A stretch of 64,000 nt of DNA from an uncultured Eubacteriales bacterium. Lineage in GTDB: Bacteria > Bacillota > Clostridia > Oscillospirales > CAG-272. The stretch is from positions 12,856-76,855 of the forward strand of contig CAKSER010000007.1 in the NCBI GenBank assembly GCA_934447715.1, read 5' to 3'. This document shows, one piece after another, positions 52,398 to 60,700 of this stretch (position 1 is the stretch's first letter; every line of letters begins with the position of its first letter). The position numbers were made by a program, and so were the translations under genes. Under the pieces are notes generated by a model. It had not been told where the DNA came from, did not search any database, and saw nothing but the letters and a program-made list of their open reading frames with translations.

Positions 52398-53576
52398 TTA
52401 CAAAAGCGCCTTCATCCTGTCTGCCGCTTTTGTTATAACCTCACGGTCATTGAATGCAGAAAGGCGGAAATAGCCTTCTCCTGCCGCGCCGAAGCCGATT
52501 CCGGGCGTTCCGACAAGCTGCGCATTTCTAAGCATAAAGTCAAAAAACTCCCATGAGCTCATTCCTTTCGGGCATTTCATAAAGATGTACGGCGAACAGC
52601 TGCCTCCGGTAAACTCAATTTCCTTCGACCTCAGCGCCGAGGTGAGTATCTCCGCATTGCTAAGATAATACCGCACATTTTCCATCCATTCTGCCTCTCC
52701 CTTCGCGCAAAAGGCCGCCTCAGCGCCTCGCTGAACGACATACGGCACGCCGTTGAACTTGGTTGCCTGCCGCCTTGCCCAAAGTCGCGAAAGCTTGATT
52801 TTTCCGGCCTCAAGCTCTGTCGGAATTACGGTATACGAGCATCTTGTGCCGGTAAAGCCGGCGCTTTTTGAAAGCGAACCGAATTCCACCGCGCACTCTC
52901 TTGCTCTTTCGATTTCAAATACAGATCGCGGCGAGCCGTCTGTAATATAAGCCTCGTATGCCGCATCGAACAGGATAAGCGATCCGGTTCTTAAAGCATA
53001 GTCTATCCATTCGGAAAGCTCCCCTCTCGAATAGACGGCTCCTGTGGGATTTGCCGGGGAGCAGAGGTAGATTACATAGGGCTTTTCCTCTTTCGGCGGT
53101 GCCGGGAGAAACCGATTTTCCTTGTTTGCCCCAATATATTCTATTTTTCTGCCGCACAGAAGATTGCTGTCCCGGTACACCGGATAGACTGGGTCGGTGA
53201 TTAAAATCGTGTTGTCCCCGAGGATGTCGGTGAAATTTGCAATATCGCTCTTTGAGCCGTCGCCGATAAAGACCTCGTCCTTTGATATTTTCGTTCCCCT
53301 TCTTAGGTAATAATCGCAGACCGCCTGCCTTAAAAAGTCATATCCGCAATCCGGCGCATAGCCGTGAAAGCTCTCGCTTCTGCTCTGCTCGTCAACTGCC
53401 CTTTGCATTGCTTCGGTTACAGATTTTGTTATAGGCAGCGTAACATCACCGATCCCGAGCTTAAGCACCTTCTTTTCGGGATTAGCTCTTATGTAATCGC
53501 CGACTCTTTTTGCAATCTCTGAAAAAAGATAGTCCTCCTTAATATTCCTAAAGCCGTCATTAATTGATATCTTCAT
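52398..53576 (-). CDS. dapL: LL-diaminopimelate aminotransferase
   Basis: PLP enzyme converting tetrahydrodipicolinate directly to LL-diaminopimelate for lysine and peptidoglycan. It has 392 residues from the ATG at 53576 (MKISINDGF, matching the family start). Landmarks are YLFSEIAKRV, LGIGDVTLPIT, FIGDGSKSDIANF, LCSPANPTGAVY, the PLP Lys in FGSLSKSAGFTGTR, and YFRLSAFNDRE. It overlaps the end of dapF by 17 bases, so the two are translationally coupled. Confidence 0.94.
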   Translation of the reverse strand: MKISINDGFRNIKEDYLFSEIAKRVGDYIRANPEKKVLKLGIGDVTLPITKSVTEAMQRAVDEQSRSESFHGYAPDCGYDFLRQAVCDYYLRRGTKISKDEVFIGDGSKSDIANFTDILGDNTILITDPVYPVYRDSNLLCGRKIEYIGANKENRFLPAPPKEEKPYVIYLCSPANPTGAVYSRGELSEWIDYALRTGSLILFDAAYEAYITDGSPRSVFEIERARECAVEFGSLSKSAGFTGTRCSYTVIPTELEAGKIKLSRLWARRQATKFNGVPYVVQRGAEAAFCAKGEAEWMENVRYYLSNAEILTSALRSKEIEFTGGSCSPYIFMKCPKGMSSWEFFDFMLRNAQLVGTPGIGFGAAGEGYFRLSAFNDREVITKAADRMKALL

Positions 53577-54426
53577 CTTCAAGATATTCAAACACCCCCT
53601 CATATACCCTTTCTGCCGGGCCGGTCATAATAATCTGCCTGTCGTCCTTTACCGTAATTTCAAGAAATCCGCCGACAAGACCGACACGAATCGGCAGATT
53701 GAAATCGCAATGCCCGTTAAGCACGGCAGCAAAGGCGGCGGCACATGCTCCGCTTCCGCAGGCATAGGTTTCGCCGCTTCCGCGCTCATACACCCTCATG
53801 TAAAGCTCGTTTCTTTTTATAACCTTGACAAATTCGGTGTTGACCCTGTCAAAAAACAGCGGATTGCTTTCAAACTCCCTGCCGAGCTTAGCAAGTTCAA
53901 GCCGATCCGGGTCGTTAAGAAATATTACCTGGTGCGAATTTCCCACCGACACTGCCGTGATGCGGTATTCGTTTCCGGCAATCCTTATCGGTGCATTTAT
54001 TTTCGGAGTGTCCGAGCGCATTCCGAGCTTTATCGGATCTGTCTCGGCTTTTCCCATCCCGACAGTGACCAAAAAGACCTTGCCGCCCCTTACGTCAGGA
54101 AAAACCTGCCTCGGTCCGCTTTTTGTCTCGATAAGAAGCTGCTTTCTTTCTGTAAGCCGATTTTCAAAAACAAGCTTGCCGACACACCGAAGGGCATTTC
54201 CGCATATGCTTCCCTCGGAGCCGTCGGAATTGAAGATCCGCATTTTAAAATCGCAGGTTTTCGACCGCAAAATAAGCACAAGCCCGTCGCTTCCGACCGA
54301 GAAGTGCCGCTTTGACATTATCCTTGCCAGCCTTTCGGGCTGTTTTATCATGCTTTCGTCTTTTGTGCAGTCGATGAAGATATAATCGTTTCCGCAGCCG
54401 TGCATCTTTGTAAAGTTGATTTTCAT
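53560..54426 (-). CDS. dapF: Diaminopimelate epimerase
   Basis: Converts LL- to meso-diaminopimelate, the next step after DapL, so the two genes make meso-DAP from tetrahydrodipicolinate. The 288 residues show the two catalytic Cys: one in SEGSICGNALRC and one in YACGSGACAAAF. MKINFTKMHGCGNDYIFID at the start and SVGNSHQVIF in the middle are typical. First gene of the pair; upstream lie a -10-like TATAAT and a perfect palindrome. Confidence 0.95.
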   Translation of the reverse strand: MKINFTKMHGCGNDYIFIDCTKDESMIKQPERLARIMSKRHFSVGSDGLVLILRSKTCDFKMRIFNSDGSEGSICGNALRCVGKLVFENRLTERKQLLIETKSGPRQVFPDVRGGKVFLVTVGMGKAETDPIKLGMRSDTPKINAPIRIAGNEYRITAVSVGNSHQVIFLNDPDRLELAKLGREFESNPLFFDRVNTEFVKVIKRNELYMRVYERGSGETYACGSGACAAAFAAVLNGHCDFNLPIRVGLVGGFLEITVKDDRQIIMTGPAERVYEGVFEYLEDEDIN

Positions 54427-54520
54427 ATTTTAAATGTGAGCCTTTCCGTACTGCCTTTCAGCCTTCCGATATAAGCCGCTGAAAACGGCTTTTTCAATGT
54501 CATTATACTCATTTTATAAA

Positions 54521-54534
54521 AATCGGTACCGATT
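54521..54534. promoter_or_regulatory. Palindrome between divergent genes
   Basis: AATCGGTACCGATT is a perfect 14-base palindrome about 17 bases upstream of a minus-strand TATAAT (near 54500) that could be the dapF -10, so it would overlap the -35. The plus-strand promoter begins 28 bases to the right. Confidence 0.45.
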
Positions 54535-54561
54535 TCCGGAGGCGCTATTCTGCAAAAAGGG

Positions 54562-54590
54562 TTGAAACCGATCGGAAAATCTGATATAAT
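54562..54590 (+). promoter_or_regulatory. Promoter of the zinc-ribbon membrane protein gene
   Basis: TTGAAA, 17-base spacer ending in TGA, TATAAT, 84 bases before the ATG. Confidence 0.88.
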
Positions 54591-54673
54591 TCAGATATCG
54601 CAGGCTTAGGCTCGGTACAGCCCAAACCGGCGTGAATAAATACGGAAATGCTTTTTAGATCGGAGGTGGATTT

Positions 54674-55171
54674 ATGGCATATTGCAAAAAATGCGGAGCG
54701 GAGCTTCAGAACGGCGCAAAATTCTGTCCGTCATGCGGTTCAAGGACCGATTACGGAAGGGCAAGCGCACAGGCGGATTTTTCGGAAAGGATATCGGAGC
54801 TGAACAATACCGCCGATACGACATCCGAGTTTGATGCAAATGACATTGAAAATAATATGGCAATGGCGATTCTTTCGTATCTGTCCTGGCTTGTGCTGAT
54901 TCCGCTGCTTGCGGCAAAGAACTCGAAATTTGCACGCTACCATGCAAATCAGGGACTTGTGCTTGCGATTGCGGAGCTCGCGTTCGGTGTTGCATACGGT
55001 ATCGTCAGCGCGATCATTTTGGCTATTTCATTAAGGCTTGCTTTTATCGTTTCGATTATAGGGCTTTTGGGGCTTGTGTTCCTCGCGCTTTCGATAATCG
55101 GAATTGTAAATGCCGCAAACGGCAGGGCAAAAGAGCTTCCGATAATCGGAAAAATCAAGCTTATAAAATAA
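54674..55171 (+). CDS. Zinc-ribbon membrane protein, DUF4870-like
   Basis: A 165-residue protein with an N-terminal zinc ribbon (CKKCGAELQNGAKFCPSCGS, two CxxC pairs). A polar linker follows, then three or four hydrophobic helices with the DUF4870-type lead MAMAILSYLSWLVLIPLLAA and KFARYHANQGL. Proteins of this type are common in Firmicutes, and their function is not known to me. GGAGGTGG precedes the ATG. Single gene with its own promoter and terminator. Confidence 0.88.
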   Translation: MAYCKKCGAELQNGAKFCPSCGSRTDYGRASAQADFSERISELNNTADTTSEFDANDIENNMAMAILSYLSWLVLIPLLAAKNSKFARYHANQGLVLAIAELAFGVAYGIVSAIILAISLRLAFIVSIIGLLGLVFLALSIIGIVNAANGRAKELPIIGKIKLIK

Positions 55172-55199
55172 GTGTAATAAACATAATAGGAAGCAAACA

Positions 55200-55239
55200 A
55201 ACGGGCGGCGGCATTTTTTGCCATCGTCCGTTATTTTTT
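55200..55239 (+). terminator. Terminator of the zinc-ribbon gene
   Basis: AACGGGCGGCGGCA pairs with TGCCATCGTCCGTT (two internal mismatches), followed by ATTTTTTA. Confidence 0.8.
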
Positions 55240-55249
55240 ACTGTAGGGC

Positions 55250-55355
55250 AAGTGGGCTTCGCCCGACAATGTTGAGACTTTGTCTCAAACGAAGTGGGCT
55301 TCGCCCAATGATGTTGAGGCTTTGCCCCAAATGAAGTTGCGCTGCGCGCAAACGG
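55250..55355 (+). repeat. Array of compact hairpins in 42-base direct repeats
   Basis: Two 42-base units (55250-55291 and 55292-55333) and a shorter third. Each full unit has GGGC-TTC-GCCC followed by a second small hairpin (TTGAGAC-TTT-GTCTCAA in the first, TTGAGGC-TTT-GCCCCAA in the second). The third has TTGCGC-TGC-GCGCAA. It separates the zinc-ribbon gene terminator from the LytTR promoter. Confidence 0.85.
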
Positions 55356-55382
55356 AAGAGAGGTTATTTATTAATTGCACCG

Positions 55383-55412
55383 TTGATTTTTCGGCTTGGA
55401 GTGTGGTATACT
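55383..55412 (+). promoter_or_regulatory. Promoter of the LytTR/GHKL pair
   Basis: TTGATT, 18-base spacer ending in TGG, TATACT, 37 bases before the TTG start. Confidence 0.75.
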
Positions 55413-55448
55413 GTATTTATACAGACCGAGAAAAGGAGGGTTTTTGCT

Positions 55449-56162
55449 TTGAGGATTGCAATTGTTGATGACGACATACAGATATGTGAAAGCCTGAAAA
55501 GCTATCTTGACGAGCTGCTCGACCTTTCCTTTGAGCTTCGGACTTTTTATAGCGGAGAGGCGTTTCTTGAAGCCTTTGAGGCCGGAATGTTTGATCTTAT
55601 CATCCTGGATATTTTCATGGACAGGCTTACAGGAATGGAGGTTGCACGCGAAATTAGGAAAAGCGATCCCGACGTGAAGCTTGTCTTCAACACCACAAGC
55701 AACGAGTTTGCAAGCGAAAGCTATGAGGTAAACGCTTGCTATTATCTGCACAAGCCGATTGACAAAAGCCACATCAGGGCAATGCTCGACCGGCTTAACC
55801 TCGCACAGCTCGAGAAGCTGAGGAAAATAACCTTTCCGGACGGAACAAGCGTTGTGCTTTTCAATATAATCTATGCCGACTGCGCGTCGCACTGCGTCAC
55901 TCTCCATCAAAAAAACGGTGAGAACACGGTTATACGGCTCCCGTTTTCGGAGGTCGAATCGATACTGTGCGCATATAAGCAGTTTTTGAGCCCCACAAAG
56001 GGGGTTGTTATAAATCTTAGCGAGGCGGAGCTGCAGAAAAACAACAGCTTTAAAATGAGCGACAAAAGCCTGATTCCGATCAGCCGCCGCAAGGCCAAGG
56101 AGGTGCTTGATGCATACTCCGCATTTGTCTTTGAAAAGCTGCGCAAGGGAGGGGAAGGGTAA
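55449..56162 (+). CDS. LytTR-family response regulator
   Basis: DNA-binding regulator of a two-component system. I start it at TTG 55449 (reading M-RIAIVDDD), which has GGAGG 9 bases upstream; the frame upstream of it lies in the promoter. The 237 residues contain a receiver domain (1-118) with the acidic pair in VDDD, the phospho-acceptor Asp in LIILDIFMD and Lys in HKPID. A LytTR domain (about 130-230) follows, with YADCASHCVTLH and KSLIPISRRK. It overlaps the kinase gene by one base (TAATG). Confidence 0.92.
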   Translation: MRIAIVDDDIQICESLKSYLDELLDLSFELRTFYSGEAFLEAFEAGMFDLIILDIFMDRLTGMEVAREIRKSDPDVKLVFNTTSNEFASESYEVNACYYLHKPIDKSHIRAMLDRLNLAQLEKLRKITFPDGTSVVLFNIIYADCASHCVTLHQKNGENTVIRLPFSEVESILCAYKQFLSPTKGVVINLSEAELQKNNSFKMSDKSLIPISRRKAKEVLDAYSAFVFEKLRKGGEG

Positions 56163-57493
56163 TGCCGCCGATATACAGAATAATTGAGGTTTCGGTCTAT
56201 TCGCTTTTAAATTTTATCCCGTTTTTGCTTCTGGCTTTATATCCGTTTCGCCGCTGCCTGCGGTTTTCGTCGAGGGTCACCGGCGTGCTGATTGCGGCGA
56301 TGACCGTTATACAGCTTGTGCTCGGCGCATGGGCGGCTTTTTTCTCGGGAGAAAATGTCGGGATAATAAGCCTGTTAAGCACCGTGATGTATGCGCTGTT
56401 TTACTTCATTGCGGTAAAAAAGCATTTCGGAAAGCTTCTTTTCACGCTGCTTATGATATCTAATATCGCAAACTTTGCCGTAATCTCGTCAAAGTGTATC
56501 GAGGGGCTGATTTTTCCCACGCTTGCAGTCCAGAGCTATCGCTGGTCATTTTCGCTTATACTGCTTTTAGTCGAGGCGCTGCTTGCCGTACCGATTTTCC
56601 GATATATGAAGGACGTATTCACACCGGCTGTGGAAAAGGAGCCATCCGGCTTTGAGTGGAGATATCTGTGGCTGATTCCGGCGACCTTTTATCTTGTCTG
56701 GTATGTTTCCATCTACGGTATCGTGTCTCACACGGCGCTGGAGATTGCCCTGCGGCCGAGAAATACGATCTTTCTATTTATGATCAATGTCGGGGCGTTT
56801 TTGATTTACTATGTTGTGTCGCGCCTTATTGCGGAGCAGAACCGGACGCTTGAGTTAAGGGAAAAGAATCATCAGCTGACCATGCAGGCGCTGCAGTACG
56901 GGAATCTGCAGGAGAAGATAACCGATGCGCGCCGGGCAAAGCACGACGTAAGGCATCATATTACGGTCATGCAGGAGTATCTGAATAATAAAGAGTATGA
57001 TGCGCTTGGCGAATATCTTAACGGCTACAGCGCAAGCCTGCCGGACGATACGCTTGTCAGATTCTGTGAGAACACCGCGGCAAATGCGGTTCTGCTGTAT
57101 TTTGCCCAGCAGGCAAAAAACGAGGGAATCGATTTTAGTGTCAAAGCCGAGATATCAAATAATACCGCAGTGTCGGAAAACGACATTTCGGTTCTGCTCG
57201 GAAATCTGCTCGAAAACGCGCTTGATGCATGTAAAGCGGAGGACGGTGCAGACAGAAGGATCATCGTAAGAGCCGGATCTGCCGGCGGCTCGCTTTGCGT
57301 AACGATAGATAATACCTTTACAAAGGAGCTTAAATACACATCAGAAAACGCCCTTGCGTCCACTAAGCATGAGGGCATCGGGCTCGGAACACAGTCTGTA
57401 AAAAGCATTGCCGAGCATTACGGCGGCGTTTTCAAAACAGAAGCAAAGGACAATATGTTCTATGCCTCGGTTTTCTGCCCGTCAAGAGACTGA
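56162..57493 (+). CDS. GHKL-type sensor histidine kinase (AgrC-like)
   Basis: Membrane sensor kinase pairing with the LytTR regulator. The 443 residues form about six membrane helices (10-225), then a coiled-coil and the H-box RRAKHDVRHHITVMQEYL with the phosphorylated His. The catalytic domain follows, with the N-box LLGNLLENALDAC and G-box EGIGLGTQSVKSIAEHYGG, cited by EGIGLGTQSV. Membrane layout and GHKL type match AgrC-like peptide sensors, but no AgrB or AgrD gene is nearby, so the signal is unknown. Confidence 0.92.
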   Translation: MPPIYRIIEVSVYSLLNFIPFLLLALYPFRRCLRFSSRVTGVLIAAMTVIQLVLGAWAAFFSGENVGIISLLSTVMYALFYFIAVKKHFGKLLFTLLMISNIANFAVISSKCIEGLIFPTLAVQSYRWSFSLILLLVEALLAVPIFRYMKDVFTPAVEKEPSGFEWRYLWLIPATFYLVWYVSIYGIVSHTALEIALRPRNTIFLFMINVGAFLIYYVVSRLIAEQNRTLELREKNHQLTMQALQYGNLQEKITDARRAKHDVRHHITVMQEYLNNKEYDALGEYLNGYSASLPDDTLVRFCENTAANAVLLYFAQQAKNEGIDFSVKAEISNNTAVSENDISVLLGNLLENALDACKAEDGADRRIIVRAGSAGGSLCVTIDNTFTKELKYTSENALASTKHEGIGLGTQSVKSIAEHYGGVFKTEAKDNMFYASVFCPSRD

Positions 57494-57560
57494 TCGGTAA
57501 ACGGCTTTGATGCACAAAATGCCGACCGAAAAAGAAGAGCTGAACAGCTTATAAGACGAT

Positions 57561-57601
57561 AAAAAATCATCCCCGACACCAAGGTGCGAGGATGATTTTT
57601 T
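57561..57601. terminator. Bidirectional terminator
   Basis: AAAAAATCATCC pairs with GGATGATTTTTT around an 17-base loop, between the convergent kinase and protease genes. Confidence 0.92.
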
Positions 57602-57713
57602 GATTATTTAAAAACGACTTAAAATGTCATAATTCAGAATGTCACGACTTGGAATGTAAGACAGCCTGCTTTGCATGGCTGCCTGACACTTAGTTGACGT
57701 ATTTCAGCGCCTT

Positions 57714-60700
57714 TCAGTTGAACCAGCCGGCAAGCCATCTTTCGAAAATGACCGAATCGTTGTCGGTAATCCTGCCGTCGCGGTCGATGTCTGTCGCCGA
57801 GGGGTTGGAAAGAGTAATTTTCCAGCCGACAAGATATCTTGCAAGCATAACCGCATCGGTTTCGTCAGCCGTTCCGTTTCCGTCAAGATCGCCGATTAAA
57901 AAGTCCTCTGTAATGACCCCCTCTTCGGTATGTCCGCATCCGCATGAGCGGACTCTATGCCCCTTGCTTCCGATCCATGCCTCCTGCGTTATCTCCCAGT
58001 CGTCGTAGACGTGAGGCTCGGGTTCGGTGGTGTTTTTGCATACAGAGCATTCCAACCAGTGTGAGGAGCTGTTGTATTTTGTAATGTAGTCATGTGCCGC
58101 AAGCTCGCCGTATTCGCTCCGGCAAACAGAGCAGACTGCCCTTTCGGTGCAGGTTGCAGTTCCGCCGGTGTGGCCTGCAAGCGGCAATTCGGCATCCGAG
58201 CCCTCAATGATTTCTCCGCACTCGTCGCAGACGATATATGCATCATGTCCGTGCTTTATGCAGGTCGATTTCTCTGCTTCAACCTCGTGAGCGATACCGT
58301 GAGAGCATTCTACGGTTATCTCGCATGCCGCGGTAAATCCGCCGTCTGCGGTTGTCGCGGTGATTACAGCAGTTCCGATTCCGCAGGGAGTAACAACGCC
58401 GTCCTTTACGGTTGCAACCTTCCTGTTTGAGGTTGTCCATTTGACTGTTTTGTTTGCGGAATCGTCCGGATTTATGATTGCCGTCAGAGTAAGCGCCTCG
58501 CCGCCGGTTTTAAGCACTGCGGACGAGGTGTCAAGAGTAATTGAGGTGACCGGAACCGTTCCGATTTCATATTCGAACGCATCCGAAAGGCAGAGCGTTC
58601 CGTCATAGTAGCCCATCAGCGTAGCAAGAGCCTTTTTGCCGTTGTAGCCCGACCCGATGCTGCCGAAATTGAATATATAGAAGTCGCCGTCGACTGTATA
58701 TTCGCTTATATAGGCCATTTCGGAGTTGAAGATTACCTGAAGCGAGGGCTGAACGTAGCCGGATTCCTCAAAAAGGGATTTTTTCACCTTGAAGCCGATT
58801 TCGCCGTTTTCAGAGTTCAGCACAACACCGGAAATTGCAAGCTCCGGCACCGTCTGCTCGATCACTCCGCTTCCGGCGAAGACTATACGGTCGCCGTATA
58901 TTTCTTCCAAATCGTAAAATCCGGATCTTTCTCCGTCAGTATCGTAATCGAAATAGCGGAAGTCGATTTTATCCCACTGTTCTTTTGTCCCCAGATAGGT
59001 AATCTTTTTTAAATTTTTACAGTTTGCAAGAACATATCCGCCGATTCTTGTGACAGAGGCAGGAATAACTACCTCTTCAAGGTTGGAACAACAGTCGAAT
59101 GCATTGTTGCTGAGCTTTGTCACTGTGTTCGGAATAACTACCTTTTTCAATTTGTGGCAGTAGGAGAAGGCACTGCGTCCTATCTCGGTGCAGCCTTCAA
59201 GCAGATTAAGCTCTGTAAGGTTCGGAAGACCGGACCCCTCAATTTCAGCCGATGTTGTAAGGGAAATTACACAGCTCAAATCGTTGTTGGAGCCGGAGCT
59301 TCCAAGATAAACAGTTTTAACAAAGTCCGGAATGACCAGCTTTTCTTCTGTTGCAGTATAGTTGTAAAGAATTCCGCCAGACTCAACCTTAAAGGTTGAG
59401 TCGTAATCCGCAGGAAGCTGTGGGAAGGTATATATCGTCGCAGTAGTTCCGGTCGGGTCGTAGACAAGAAGCTCATAGTTGCAGGACAGAATGTCGTCCA
59501 TTTTTACACCGGTGCTTCTTTTTGCATGCGTGTAGCGGAATTCAAAGCGACAGTCTTCAGCCGAGGATTGAATGAATTTGAGGACATCCTCTGCGGTTGC
59601 CCCTGTTGGAACGCCTGTAATGGTTTGCTGCTCATTATTTATAAGATATTTATCGGATGACAGAGTTATTTCCGGTTGCGTTGTTGTCAGTTCGGCATTG
59701 ACTGTATAGTATCCGTATTCGTCTCCGACAATAAAACGGTTGCCAGATTTGCCAACCGCCGCAGCCGATGCGGCATAAGCAACATCAAACGAGCTCTTAA
59801 CATTAAAGCTGTCATCAAAAAGCAGACCTTGCTGATATGTTTCTGTGTTAAACATCTCCACAAGTCCCTTGGGATCGTATTGTCTGATATAGCCATAACT
59901 TAAAAAGTATCCGTCTGCAATTTGTTTAAATATTGTGCCCCATGCAAAAGTCTCATCTGCTTTTTGTAATGTAATGTCAGGAGTAATTATTTTTTTAAGC
60001 TTTAAATTCGCATCAAATACTAATATTTTGATCGGATTTTGGCTATCTTCATAATCATAATAAGAGAGAACTATTTGACCGTTATCGGTCGCATCTGCTC
60101 CCATAAAGTGAATGTTTGCTAAATCGAATATGGTGTTCTCGGCAACAACCTCCCAATCGGAATTATAAAGGCGGCATCTCCATTTTTCAGTTTGTACTTG
60201 TTGATCTTTGGCTGTAGTTTCCGTGATCGATGAAATTAATAAGATATTCTCACCAACAACAAATCTCGCAATGTCGGGAAAGTTAAGCAATGGGAAAATA
60301 CATGTTGAATTCTGCATGGAATTGTCTATTTTTGTAATTGAGTCGGTATTCCCTATTCTGCTTGCATAAAAACCGCCGTCGAACGCATACAGCTTATATT
60401 CATAGGGCAAAGGTCCATCGTCCAAAACAATGTCGGCAATTACAGTGTTTGATATTAAATCAAATTTGTATGCCAATGCTGTTTCGTCTTTATTCTTACA
60501 TCCGATTACAATAGAACCGTCGGATAGCTGACAAATTTCAACATGTGATTTCATGCCGCTTTCGACAACGGTATATTCCTGCTTTGTGCCGTCCTCATTT
60601 ACAAGTGCCAGTATAAGTGGGTTTTCGGAATTGTTTGTATCTACATATGCATATGCAGCTCTTCCGTCCGAAAGGGTAATGAACTCGCTGCACTTGCCAA

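Noticed and set aside
55383..55448. A 22-residue N-terminal extension of the LytTR regulator
   Set aside because: The segment contains the promoter and the GGAGG site; the receiver domain begins at the TTG at 55449.
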